NCBI GenBank assembly: GCA_019635585.1
Contig: JAHBZE010000001.1
Coordinates: 930,001 to 994,000, forward strand
Reading direction: 5' to 3'
Length of the DNA stretch: 64,000 nucleotides
DNA from: Xanthobacteraceae bacterium
Lineage (GTDB): Bacteria; Pseudomonadota; Alphaproteobacteria; Rhizobiales; Xanthobacteraceae
Shown: positions 38,830 through 46,816 of the stretch, in pieces
Layout of the letters: each line of letters begins with the position of its first letter
How positions within the stretch are numbered: position 1 is the stretch's first letter
Program-made: the position numbers and the translations under genes
The notes under the pieces: model-generated
Told to the model about the DNA's origin: nothing
Databases searched by the model: none
The model's input: the letters and a program-made list of their open reading frames with translations, nothing else

Positions 38830-39486
38830 ATGGCTGGGGTCACGTTGACGATTGCGAGCAAAAACTATGGCTCCTGGTCGTTGCGAGGCTGGTTATTGTG
38901 CAAAATCGCCGGCATCGAGTTCGACGAGCACGCCGTTTCCGCCGACGACCCCAATGCGCGCGCCGAATTGCTGCTTTTATCGCCATCTTTTCTGGTCCCT
39001 TCGCTCACGAACGGCAGCGTAAAGGTCTGGGACACGCTCGCGATCGCCGAATATCTGAACGAGACCAAGCCGGACGCCGGGCTGCTACCGAAAGACGCGG
39101 CGGCTCGCGCGCATTGCCGCGCAATCGCGGGCGAGATGCATTCCGGATTCTCCAACCTGCGCTCGGCGCTGCCAATGAATATCAAGGCCAGCTATCCAGG
39201 CTTCAAGGTCTGGCAGGGTGCGCAGGCCGACATCGACCGCGTCACCGCGATCTGGCGCGAGTGCATCAAGAAATACGGCGGACCGTATCTGTTCGGAAAA
39301 CAGCTCACGCTCGCGGACGCGATGTATGCGCCGGTATGCTCGCGTTTCACGACCTATAACGTGAAGCTCGACGATGTCAGCGCCGCCTATTGCAAGGCAA
39401 TGCTTGCGACGCCCTTCATGCAGGAATGGATCGAAGCGGCGAAGAAAGAACCGGACGAACTGGAGGAACTGGACGTGGAGTTCTGA
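38830..39486 (+). CDS. Glutathione S-transferase family protein
   Basis: 218 residues. Thioredoxin-like N-terminal domain with SKNYGSWSLRGWLL, where Ser near residue 13 is the likely glutathione activator, then an all-helical C-terminal domain. The ATG at 38830 is preferred because GAGGGGG precedes it; a GTG at 38797 is in frame. The sequence resembles bacterial zeta/maleylacetoacetate-isomerase-like GSTs, but the substrate is not clear. Cytoplasmic. Confidence 0.87.
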   Translation: MAGVTLTIASKNYGSWSLRGWLLCKIAGIEFDEHAVSADDPNARAELLLLSPSFLVPSLTNGSVKVWDTLAIAEYLNETKPDAGLLPKDAAARAHCRAIAGEMHSGFSNLRSALPMNIKASYPGFKVWQGAQADIDRVTAIWRECIKKYGGPYLFGKQLTLADAMYAPVCSRFTTYNVKLDDVSAAYCKAMLATPFMQEWIEAAKKEPDELEELDVEF

Positions 39487-39531
39487 CGCGCTAGTCTCGC
39501 GGCGCCTTCTTCACCGGCCTTCCGATTCGTC

Positions 39532-39987
39532 ATGACCCTGCGCGCGCGGCTCCTGTTTTGCGTCCTGATCTGCTGCCTGCCCGGCGGTTTCGCGCAGGCG
39601 CAAGGTTGGAGAGCCGGCGAATTTGATGCCTCGGTCTCCAACCGCGCAAATACCAGCACGCTTTATGTCGAGTGCATTTCGGACGGTCGCATTTTCATGC
39701 GCATCCAATTCCGCGCCTACACAAATATCTGGTTCAACGAAGGCGCCATCGTCCGCATCGGGAAGCAGGAATTTCCGGTCGAAATCGGCATGGGCAGCGA
39801 ACATATGTACCTGCACAACCTGCCGAAGCTCGGGGTTTCGAAGGAATTGATCGAGGCTCTCAAGAGCGGCGGAACGCTCGTGCTGCAAGGAAAAGCAGTG
39901 CAGCGCTTATCCGAAGCGCAGCGCACGTATCCGCTCGAGGGTGCTGCGAAGTTCATCGAGGAAGTGCAGCGGGATTGCGGGAAGTAA
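39532..39987 (+). CDS. Exported protein of unknown function
   Basis: 151 residues. Signal peptide (residues 1-23, ending FAQAQ). The mature part has a beta-rich look with one Cys in VECISDG and another near the C-terminus (RDCGK), possibly forming one disulfide. It is followed by a GC-rich hairpin (CGGGGGAGG/CCTCCCCCG, 39995-40024) that may terminate it. No family recognised. Confidence 0.7.
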   Translation: MTLRARLLFCVLICCLPGGFAQAQGWRAGEFDASVSNRANTSTLYVECISDGRIFMRIQFRAYTNIWFNEGAIVRIGKQEFPVEIGMGSEHMYLHNLPKLGVSKELIEALKSGGTLVLQGKAVQRLSEAQRTYPLEGAAKFIEEVQRDCGK

Positions 39988-40121
39988 AATAAATCGGGGG
40001 AGGCACTACCGCGCACCTCCCCCGCGACATCGTCCCTATTGGCCCTGGAGACCGACGCCGATCGCTTGCCGCTTTCGCGGCATCGCAATTCCTGTGAGCC
40101 TCAAGAATGACCGAAGAAATT

Positions 40122-40158
40122 CCGGAAGCCCGCGGGGAGGAAGATCGCGGGCTTCCGG
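40122..40158 (-). terminator. Terminator downstream of glnII
   Basis: A 13-base perfect stem (40122-40134 with 40146-40158) with an 11-base loop lies ten bases past the glnII stop. On the minus strand the hairpin is followed by AATTTCTT, a modest U-rich tract. Confidence 0.7.
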
Positions 40159-40167
40159 TTCGCTAAC

Positions 40168-41202
40168 TTAGGCAGCCTTCTTCGCGCCGGTGGGGACTTC
40201 CGAGATCGTCTTCAGAATCTGCGAAGCGATCGCGTAGGGATCGCCCTGCGAGTTCGGACGGCGGTCTTCGAGGTAGCCCTTGTAACCGTTGTTCGCGAAG
40301 GAGTGCGGAACGCGGATCGAAGCGCCGCGGTCGGCCACGCCGTAAGAGAACTTGTTCCAGGGCGCGGTCTCGTGCTTGCCGGTGAGGCGCTTGTCGTTGT
40401 CGGGGCCGTAAACCTTGATGTGGTCCATCAGGTTCTTTTCGAACTGCGCCATCAGCGCCTCGAAATATTCCTTGCCGCCCACTTCGCGCATGTACTTGGT
40501 CGAGAAGTTCGAGTGCATGCCCGAGCCGTTCCAGTCGGTGTCGCCGAGCGGCTTGCAGTGCCACTCGATATCGATCTTGTATTTCTCGGTGAGGCGCATC
40601 ATCAGGTACCGGGCCATCCACATCTGGTCGGCGGCGGTCTTCGAACCCTTGCCGAAGATCTGGAATTCCCACTGGCCCTTCGCGACTTCCGCGTTGATGC
40701 CTTCATGGTTGATGCCGGCCGCGAGGCAAAGATCCAGATGCTCTTCGACGATCTCGCGCGCGACGTCGCCGACATTCTTGTAACCAACGCCGGTGTAATA
40801 GGGACCCTGCGGCGCCGGATAGCCTTCGGTCGGGAAGCCGAGCGGACGGCCGTCCTTATAGAAGAAGTATTCCTGCTCGAAGCCGAACCATGCGTCGGCG
40901 TCGTCAAGAATCGTCGCGCGGGTATTCGACGGGTGCGGGGTCTTGCCGTCCGGCATCATGACTTCGCACATGACCAGCGCGCCGTTTTTGCGTGCGGCGT
41001 CCGGGAAAACAGCGACGGGCTTCAGCACGCAATCCGACGAGTGGCCTTCGGCCTGCATCGTGGACGAGCCGTCGAAGCCCCAGAGCGGAAGCTCTTCGAG
41101 CTTCGGGAAAGACGAATATTCCTTGATCTGCGTTTTGCCGCGCAGGTTCGGCACCGGCGTGTAGCCGTCGAGCCAGATGTACTCGAGACGATACTTGGTC
41201 AT
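40168..41202 (-). CDS. glnII: Glutamine synthetase type II (GSII)
   Basis: 344 residues, the eukaryotic-type size rather than the roughly 470 of GlnA. It makes glutamine from glutamate, ammonium and ATP. Recognisable blocks: EYIWLDGYTPVPNLRGKT, LPLWGFDGSSTMQAEG, FGFEQEYFF, and INHEGINAEVAKGQWEFQ. The ATG at 41202 is chosen; an in-frame codon 12 residues earlier is not family-like. It is divergent from a GstI-like gene, as in Rhizobium leguminosarum, where GstI represses glnII translation. I found no clear sigma-54 promoter in the 297-base spacer. Confidence 0.96.
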   Translation of the reverse strand: MTKYRLEYIWLDGYTPVPNLRGKTQIKEYSSFPKLEELPLWGFDGSSTMQAEGHSSDCVLKPVAVFPDAARKNGALVMCEVMMPDGKTPHPSNTRATILDDADAWFGFEQEYFFYKDGRPLGFPTEGYPAPQGPYYTGVGYKNVGDVAREIVEEHLDLCLAAGINHEGINAEVAKGQWEFQIFGKGSKTAADQMWMARYLMMRLTEKYKIDIEWHCKPLGDTDWNGSGMHSNFSTKYMREVGGKEYFEALMAQFEKNLMDHIKVYGPDNDKRLTGKHETAPWNKFSYGVADRGASIRVPHSFANNGYKGYLEDRRPNSQGDPYAIASQILKTISEVPTGAKKAA

Positions 41203-41499
41203 AGGGATTTCTCTCAGGTTAGTGACTGTCCAGGGCACACCCGAGCCGCATCCGAGGGACCAAAACGGGCTATTTCGACTGCCCGTAAAAAGGCACGCTC
41301 ACGAAAACGGCACGAATGTCAGCCGCCGAGTCATACCGAGCCACCAAAATGTCAGCCACAAAAGCAGCCTGTTATTTGAGCAAATGTTATGCAAACGCTG
41401 CTTTTTCGGCGGGCAAACGTAGACAAAAGCGGGCAAACGGAACGAAATCTCCCCATATTCGCTTGAACAAAGCGAACCGTACTCGAGGAGATTTCGAAG

Positions 41500-41682
41500 A
41501 TGGCTGCACAAAACGAACGCACATCGGCGAAGGTCTACCAGTTTCCCGTCCGCGGCCGCTTCGCCAACCCGAACGGCCTGATGCGGCAGGATAATGCTCT
41601 GCCGACCAATTCGATCGGCGACGCCTGGTATCACGACGATGCGATGAAGGAAGAACAGAAGGCGAAGGCGCGGAAGCACTAA
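41500..41682 (+). CDS. gstI: GstI-like DUF2735 small protein, probable translational inhibitor of glnII
   Basis: 60 residues. SAKVYQFPVRGRF near residue 9 is the DUF2735 signature. In Rhizobium leguminosarum a protein of about 63 residues, GstI, is encoded divergently from glnII and inhibits its translation; size and divergent position match here. A GAGGAG ribosome-binding site precedes the ATG. Acidic-basic tail (MKEEQKAKARKH). Function is inferred from that precedent. Confidence 0.8.
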   Translation: MAAQNERTSAKVYQFPVRGRFANPNGLMRQDNALPTNSIGDAWYHDDAMKEEQKAKARKH

Positions 41683-41704
41683 AAAGCCGCGCCCTCGACT
41701 ACCG

Positions 41705-42589
41705 CTAGACGCCGAACACCGACCAGCCCATTCGGCGGGTCAGTTGTTCGAGCGCAATCCTCCCGAGATGGGAGTTGCCATTCTCATCAAGCCCTGGAGA
41801 CCATACCGCGATCGACGCCTTACCCGGCGCGATCGCGAGTATGCCGCCGCCGACCCCGCTCTTGCCCGGCAAACCCACGCGATAGGCGAACTCGCCGGAG
41901 CCGTCGTAGTGGCCGCACATCATCATGATCGCGTTGATGCGCTTGGCGCGTTCGGGCGTCACCACGCTCATGCCGGTCGAAGGATTGATGCCGTTGTTCG
42001 CAAGAAAGCGCCCGGCCATCGCGAGCTGGCGGCAGCTCATCGCAATCGCGCAATGATGGAAATAGACGCCGAGCGTGTAGTGCACAGGGTTATCGAGCCG
42101 GTCGAATGACTTCATGTAGTTCGCGAGTGCTGCGTTCCTGAAGCCCGTGCGCTGCTCGGAGGCTGCGACTCCATCGTCGATCGCGATCTTCTCGTCGTCG
42201 GCGACAAAATGCATGAAACGTAGAATTTCGCCGAGCGCCTCGCGGGGCTGACCTGAGAGGATCACGTCCGTCACCGCAATCGCGCCGGCATTGATGAAGG
42301 GATTGCGCGGCTTGCCGCGCTCGTACTCGAGCTGCACGATCGAATTGAAGGCGCTGCCCGACGGTTCGCGCCCTACCCGCTGCCAAAGCCTATCGCCGAT
42401 CTTGCCGAGCGCGAGCGTCAGCGTGAACACCTTCGAGATGCTCTGGATCGAGAACGGCACTTCGCTGTCGCCGCCGCTTGCCACCTCGCCGTCGTTCCCG
42501 ACGACGACGATCCCGAACTTTCTCGGATCGACCTTGGCAAGCTCCGGAATATAGGACGCGACCTTGCCGCGCTCCGGCCTTTCGGCCAT
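41705..42589 (-). CDS. glsA: Glutaminase, N-terminus uncertain
   Basis: 294 residues from the only in-frame ATG. It hydrolyses glutamine to glutamate and ammonium. The beta-lactamase-like fold has the SxxK motif SISK at 50-53 ([10 protein letters not shown]), and [11 protein letters not shown] and the C-terminal [11 protein letters not shown] match the family. Family members usually have 15-20 more N-terminal residues. Here 16 plausible codons ([14 protein letters not shown]) lie upstream in frame but have no ATG, GTG or TTG before a stop at 42638-42640; a GTG at 42641 is in another frame. Either initiation is internal or there is a one-base indel. Confidence 0.88.
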   Translation of the reverse strand: MAERPERGKVASYIPELAKVDPRKFGIVVVGNDGEVASGGDSEVPFSIQSISKVFTLTLALGKIGDRLWQRVGREPSGSAFNSIVQLEYERGKPRNPFINAGAIAVTDVILSGQPREALGEILRFMHFVADDEKIAIDDGVAASEQRTGFRNAALANYMKSFDRLDNPVHYTLGVYFHHCAIAMSCRQLAMAGRFLANNGINPSTGMSVVTPERAKRINAIMMMCGHYDGSGEFAYRVGLPGKSGVGGGILAIAPGKASIAVWSPGLDENGNSHLGRIALEQLTRRMGWSVFGV

Positions 42590-42717
42590 GTCGGCGGCGA
42601 TTTCCTTTACGACTTCCTTGAGCTCGGGAATGGCGCGTCACCCGCGCAAGCTCGCGCGGCCTCGTTCAAAAACGGCTGGAATTTAGGAAAGCGCCTCGTC
42701 CCTGCCAAGCACGGAAA

Positions 42718-43149
42718 TTACGCAGTCGCGCGCTCCTCTAACGCGGCCTTGATCGCAGGGCCGACGCTCGCCTTCATCGCTTCGCCGAGCGCCATGACGC
42801 CGGTGAGCGGCCGGACCATGACCTCGAAAGCGACGATCCTGCCGTCCGCGCCGAATTTCACGAGATCGATGCCCTTCAACTCTTTATCTCCAACGCGCGC
42901 AGCGAATTCGAGGCAGACGCTGTTCTCGCTATCGTACAGTTCGCGGTGATAGACGAAATCCTGAAACACGTTCGTCGCACCGCGCAGCACGATACAGACA
43001 ACCTTCTTGCCGGGATAAGGCGTGTTCGCGACCGGCGAGCGGAATATGGCTTCTTCAGCGACGATACTCTCGAGATCGGAGAGATCGTTCTTCGCGATCA
43101 TCTCGTGCCATTTTTTCAGCGAAGCCGCGGCGGCGGGCGTAAGACTCAT
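42718..43149 (-). CDS. SnoaL/NTF2-like protein
   Basis: 143 residues. KKWHEMIAKNDLSDLESIVAEEAIFRSP and the later LEFAARVGDKELKGIDLVKF fit a nuclear-transport-factor-2-like cone fold. These are often small ligand-binding or isomerase-like proteins. Its ATG overlaps the stop of the sterol-desaturase-family gene upstream (ATGA), so the two are translationally coupled and perhaps act on the same lipid substrate; that is inference. Confidence 0.8.
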   Translation of the reverse strand: MSLTPAAAASLKKWHEMIAKNDLSDLESIVAEEAIFRSPVANTPYPGKKVVCIVLRGATNVFQDFVYHRELYDSENSVCLEFAARVGDKELKGIDLVKFGADGRIVAFEVMVRPLTGVMALGEAMKASVGPAIKAALEERATA

Positions 43150-44000
43150 AGGGCTTTACTCTCGTTCGAAGGCGCTATCCTTTTAACAATAGGCGATTTC
43201 AGTTGCCAGAAGAGATCCGCCGCACGGCCATCCCGTATTTCCTTCAGACCGATCTGCATCCCGTCATAGCCGTCACGTGGGGCGTCCCGGTAGGTGCGGA
43301 ACATATGATCCCAGATCGAAAAAACATTGCCGTAGTTGCTATCTGTCTCGCGATGCCACGACGAATGGTGGATCGAATGCATGTTGGGGGTTACAAAAAG
43401 GACGCGCAGCACGCGGTCCAATCGCTCGGGAAGTCTCACGTTCATATGGCCGGCGAGATTCACGGACGCATCGATCGTTTCGAAAATTGCAAGCACGACG
43501 GGATTAAAGCCGAGAGCTATTGCGGCCGGCACGACCACGAAAAGAAGCGCGATATATTCGGCGGGATGCGAACGGAGCGCAGTCGAAACATCGACATGAA
43601 GGTCGGAATGATGCACCCGGTGCACGCGCCACAATAGCGGAACCTTGTGCAGCAGCACGTGAAAGCCGTAGCCGATCAAACTTCGCGCGAACACCGTCAC
43701 GGCCGCGCCAACAATCCATGGCAAAGGAAATGCGTTCAGCAAGCCGATTTTTTCGCGGGCAGCCCACTCGGCGGCGATAACCGCAGACACGGGCGTCAAT
43801 GTCGCAAGCGCGATTGTAAACGCACCGATTCCAAAATTCGTGAACCACCGGTCGGTGCGCGACGAAGACCTATCCGAAGCGGGATACCGGCTCTCAAGCC
43901 ACGCGAAGACGACGAGCGCAACAATATACCCCAGCAACCAGAGATCGCGCGCGTCCGGCAGAAAGGCGCTGAAAGCGTTTTTTAGTCCCAGCCAATTCAC
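43146..44000 (-). CDS. Sterol desaturase / fatty acid hydroxylase family protein (copy A)
   Basis: 284 residues, about five membrane segments. Di-iron His clusters: HVLLHK at 114-119, HRVHH at 127-131, and NMHSIHHSSWH near 217-227. An integral membrane oxygenase acting on lipid or sterol-like substrates. It closely resembles the gene at 45469-46323 (same length; long shared runs such as HHSSWHRETDSNYG and GYDGMQIGLKE), so the two are paralogs. Upstream in a two-gene unit with the SnoaL-like gene. Confidence 0.88.
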   Translation of the reverse strand: MNWLGLKNAFSAFLPDARDLWLLGYIVALVVFAWLESRYPASDRSSSRTDRWFTNFGIGAFTIALATLTPVSAVIAAEWAAREKIGLLNAFPLPWIVGAAVTVFARSLIGYGFHVLLHKVPLLWRVHRVHHSDLHVDVSTALRSHPAEYIALLFVVVPAAIALGFNPVVLAIFETIDASVNLAGHMNVRLPERLDRVLRVLFVTPNMHSIHHSSWHRETDSNYGNVFSIWDHMFRTYRDAPRDGYDGMQIGLKEIRDGRAADLFWQLKSPIVKRIAPSNESKAL

Positions 44001-44175
44001 GGAAGGCTCCGAACAAGTCTCGTAACCAGGGACTCAACTTTCCGGCAGACATACATTAGGGGAGCCCGGATGTCGAAATCGCACGTAATTCCTTTCCGTA
44101 GTAAGCGCGACCTTGCATCGGAATACGGACTCCAGAATGATGCTCGGGCGGCAGCACATTTGGGAGGACTTTCCA

Positions 44176-44439
44176 GTGGCAAGACCTAAATTCCCGACTT
44201 TGGCACTAGCAGTGGCGTTGGCGTTCTCGAATACTTCCGTCCAAGCTGGCCCGCTTGCTCTGACCGTTCCGGCGAGTTCGAGTTCGGGCGTGGGTGCTTT
44301 CGGACTAATTGGCTGCGTCTCGAGCATTATCCTCGCTGCGGTCGATGCCGGACGCAAATTCAACCGCGAGCTTACGGCGCAGGAGGCTGCGACGTGCGGC
44401 CTGCTGTACTGGATCAACCTTGCAAACACGCAACGATAA
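44176..44439 (+). CDS. Small secreted protein, paralog 1 of a local family
   Basis: 87 residues from a GTG at 44176, chosen because GGGAGG lies upstream and because it gives the same length and signal-peptide register as paralog 2. Signal peptide to about residue 24 (VQAG), a short Ser/Pro-rich linker, then the shared core: GAFGLIGCV, a small-residue hydrophobic helix, LTAQEAATCGLLYWI. Two cysteines. Followed by a strong intrinsic terminator. No known family recognised. Confidence 0.75.
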   Translation: MARPKFPTLALAVALAFSNTSVQAGPLALTVPASSSSGVGAFGLIGCVSSIILAAVDAGRKFNRELTAQEAATCGLLYWINLANTQR

Positions 44440-44460
44440 GTTCTTTTCTTTCAGGAAAAT

Positions 44461-44489
44461 AAACCCCGGTTCTCGCGCCGGGGTTTTTT
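44461..44489 (+). terminator. Intrinsic terminator after paralog 1
   Basis: AAACCCCGG/CCGGGGTTT stem (44461-44469 with 44478-44486) with an eight-base loop and a run of six T residues. Near-identical hairpins follow paralogs 3 and 4. Confidence 0.88.
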
Positions 44490-44663
44490 GCTTTCGTTCG
44501 CGCCCATAGTGCGCACGAAAATCAGCGCTGGAGATTTTAGCTGCCAGAGCGCACCGCGTAGCCAACCGTTTTCCATCCAAATGCGTGCCCCGAACCGGAT
44601 GGCATACCGGCCGAGAAATGATATGAAATGGCGCGGCGAGATTCAGGGATAGGGGGCAGTTCA

Positions 44664-44927
44664 ATGGCTGCATCGAAACTCGTAACACTTGCACTGGCGG
44701 CTGCGATGACATTTTCCCCGGTTGCGGCCCGAGCCGGCATCGTCATTGTGCCGCCCGTGGTGCAGCCGTCGAGCGGCACGGCCGCTTTCGGGCTGGCGGG
44801 CTGCGTCGGCAGCATCATCCTTGCCGCGATCGATGCGAGCCGCAGATTCAATCGCGAATTGACGGCGGAGGAGGCCGCGACGTGTGGCCTGCTGTACTGG
44901 ATCAACCTCGCAAACATGCAGCGATAA
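44664..44927 (+). CDS. Small secreted protein, paralog 2
   Basis: 87 residues; ATG preceded by AGGGGG. Signal peptide ends near AARAG (about residue 24). The core GAFGL appears as AAFGLAGCV, and the C-terminal half is nearly identical to paralog 1 (RKFNRELTA and RRFNRELTA; EEAATCGLLYWINLAN). Both Cys are kept. A hairpin (about 44951-44971) resembling the sister terminators follows, but its distal arm has changed (CCGGGAG) and there is no T tract, so it looks decayed. Confidence 0.75.
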   Translation: MAASKLVTLALAAAMTFSPVAARAGIVIVPPVVQPSSGTAAFGLAGCVGSIILAAIDASRRFNRELTAEEAATCGLLYWINLANMQR

Positions 44928-45089
44928 GTTCTTTCTTGCGAAACAACGAAACCCCGGTCTCGCGCCGGGAGTTCACGCGCAGCCGCGAATGCTTAATGGT
45001 GCCCGTTAAACTTAACGCGGGCGCGCGTAAGGTTACCAGACGATAAAAGAAGCGTTTACGATTTTAGCCCAATGCGGCGCTGTTAGGTT

Positions 45090-45113
45090 CCCTGTGCACA
45101 AAACGTCACAGGG
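45090..45113 (+). promoter_or_regulatory. Hairpin covering the ribosome-binding site of paralog 3
   Basis: CCCTGTG (45090-45096) pairs perfectly with CACAGGG (45107-45113) around a ten-base loop. The 3' arm contains AGGGG, the only good Shine-Dalgarno, eight bases before the ATG at 45123. If formed in mRNA it would hide the site and could regulate translation. Confidence 0.45.
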
Positions 45114-45122
45114 GATCAGTGC

Positions 45123-45389
45123 ATGATTAAAATGAAACTCGCTGCGACGATCGTCGCCGCAGCGCTGGCATTCTCTTCGACTGCGAATGCGGCATTCGTT
45201 GCGCCGCCGGCGGTCGCGACCAGCGGTGGCGCTTCCACGGCAGGCGCCTTTGGCCTCGTCGGTTGCGTTGCCAGCATCATGCTGGCCGCGGTCGATAAGG
45301 GTAATAAGTACAAGAAGCAGCTGACTACGGCGGAAGCCGCGAGCTGCGGCCTGCTTTACTGGATCAGCGAAGCGAACAAGCGCCGTTAA
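45123..45389 (+). CDS. Small secreted protein, paralog 3
   Basis: 88 residues. Signal peptide to about residue 23 (ANAA), a linker rich in Ala, Gly, Ser and Val, then GAFGLVGCVASIMLAAVDKG and LTTAEAASCGLLYWI; both Cys conserved. The linker between core motifs is Lys-rich (NKYKKQ) rather than Arg-rich as in paralogs 1 and 2. Followed by an intrinsic terminator. Function unknown. Confidence 0.78.
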   Translation: MIKMKLAATIVAAALAFSSTANAAFVAPPAVATSGGASTAGAFGLVGCVASIMLAAVDKGNKYKKQLTTAEAASCGLLYWISEANKRR

Positions 45390-45415
45390 TCCGAGTCTAT
45401 ATTAAAAGAAGTACC

Positions 45416-45448
45416 AAACCCCGGCTCACGCCGGGGTTTTTATTTTTT
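45416..45448 (+). terminator. Intrinsic terminator after paralog 3
   Basis: AAACCCCGG (45416-45424) pairs with CCGGGGTTT (45431-45439) around a six-base loop, followed by TTATTTTTT. It may also stop the convergent desaturase copy B. Confidence 0.88.
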
Positions 45449-45468
45449 CGGCCGCCATCGCGGTATGT

Positions 45469-46323
45469 CTATCCGGCAGCATCGCCCTTTCCGTCAGCGC
45501 GGAAATTTAGCGCCGGCGACTTCAGCTGCCACAGGAAATTATGCACGCGGTCGTCGCGAACCTCTTTCAGGCCGATCTGCATGCCGTCATAGCCGCCGCG
45601 CGGTGCAACGCTATAGGTTCTGAATAGCCGGTCCCAGACCGAAAGCACGCTGCCGTAATTGCTGTCGGTTTCGCGATGCCATGACGAATGATGCAGGCAA
45701 TGCATGTTCGGTGTCACGAACAGGAGCCGCAGCGCGCGGTCGATGCGTTCGGGAATACGGAAATTGGAGTGGCCCGCGAGATTCACGATCGCTTCAATCA
45801 CTTCGTAGAGCGCCAGCGCGACCGGATTCATACCGAGGGCAAAGGCAAGCGGCGCCATGAGCAACAGGAGAAGTGCGAACTCGACCGGGTGCGCGCGAAG
45901 CGAAGTCGAAACGTCTAAATGGGTGTCGGAATGATGCACGCGATGCAGCCGCCATAGGAGCGGCACCTTGTGGGTCAGCACATGGAACAAATATCCCACA
46001 AGACTTCTCGCGAGCACGGTTACCAACACGCTCAGCCAGAGCGGCACCGCAAAGATGTTGAGAAGCCCTCGCCCGCTGTCCAGCGCCCATTGCGCTGCAA
46101 TCACGCCGGTAACCGGCACCACCGCAGCCAGCAAAATATTGACGGCGCCGATGCCGAAATTGAACGGCCAGCGCAGACCCCGGCGCGGATCGGCTTCGGA
46201 CGCGGGCTGCCGCTGCTCGAAATAGGCGAAAAACGCGATCGAGGCCGCATAGACGAGAATCCATGCCGTGTAACGGTCGGGCATAATCCCGATCGCAATA
46301 GCTTCTATGAGCGACCAGTCCAT
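45469..46323 (-). CDS. Sterol desaturase / fatty acid hydroxylase family protein (copy B)
   Basis: 284 residues, same length as copy A and collinear with it. Di-iron His clusters HVLTHK, HRVHH and NMHCLHHSSWH are all present, with about five membrane helices. It lies between paralogs 3 and 4 of the small secreted family and is convergent with paralog 3. Unlike copy A it has no SnoaL-like partner. Substrate unknown; possibly a membrane lipid or hopanoid/sterol-like molecule. Confidence 0.88.
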   Translation of the reverse strand: MDWSLIEAIAIGIMPDRYTAWILVYAASIAFFAYFEQRQPASEADPRRGLRWPFNFGIGAVNILLAAVVPVTGVIAAQWALDSGRGLLNIFAVPLWLSVLVTVLARSLVGYLFHVLTHKVPLLWRLHRVHHSDTHLDVSTSLRAHPVEFALLLLLMAPLAFALGMNPVALALYEVIEAIVNLAGHSNFRIPERIDRALRLLFVTPNMHCLHHSSWHRETDSNYGSVLSVWDRLFRTYSVAPRGGYDGMQIGLKEVRDDRVHNFLWQLKSPALNFRADGKGDAAG

Positions 46324-46499
46324 CGAACGTCATTGCCTCGCAAGATGCGTTGCACAATGAGGCTAGTTTGGCCCGGAGAACGGATCAACCGCCGTATCGC
46401 GTTGTTTACGCGTGCCGGCTTTTTATCCCAATGAGGGAGTTGGCAGCGCGACAGGTTTCTCATATTTTGGCGTGCGGCGTGAATTGTGTGGGGGTGCTC

Positions 46500-46748
46500 A
46501 TGCTTAAATCCAGACTTGCAGTTGCCATACTCGCCGCGTCGATCGCGTTTTCGCCCGGCGTTTCCCAGGCGCTGGTCGCCTTTCCGGCGCCCGCGTCGCC
46601 GACCACAACCGTGGGGGCCTTCGGTCTTGCCGGCTGCGTTGCCAGCATCATGCTCGCGGCCATCGACAAGGGGAACCGGAAGCTCGGCCAGCTCACGACC
46701 GAAGAAGCCGCTACCTGCGGGCTCGCCTACTGGATTCGTCTGCGCTGA
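46500..46748 (+). CDS. Small secreted protein, paralog 4
   Basis: 82 residues from the ATG at 46500, with GGGGG upstream. Signal peptide to about residue 25 (VSQAL), short Pro-rich linker, then GAFGLAGCVASIMLAAIDKG and LTTEEAATCGLAYWI. It is slightly shorter than its paralogs because the C-terminal AN-x-x-R tail is lost. Both Cys are conserved. Separated from paralogs 1-3 by desaturase copy B. Confidence 0.76.
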   Translation: MLKSRLAVAILAASIAFSPGVSQALVAFPAPASPTTTVGAFGLAGCVASIMLAAIDKGNRKLGQLTTEEAATCGLAYWIRLR

Positions 46749-46766
46749 AACTTTTTTACGCGCTCG

Positions 46767-46800
46767 AACCCCGGCCTCGCGCCGGGGTTTTTATTTTTTT
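46767..46800 (+). terminator. Intrinsic terminator after paralog 4
   Basis: AACCCCGGC (46767-46775) pairs with GCCGGGGTT (46781-46789) around a five-base loop, then TTTATTTTTTT. Confidence 0.9.
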
Positions 46801-46816
46801 CATAGCCAGCTATCTG

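Noticed and set aside
41203-41499. Sigma-54 promoter for glnII or gstI
   Set aside because: I looked for TGGCAC-N5-TTGC on both strands and found only poor partial matches.
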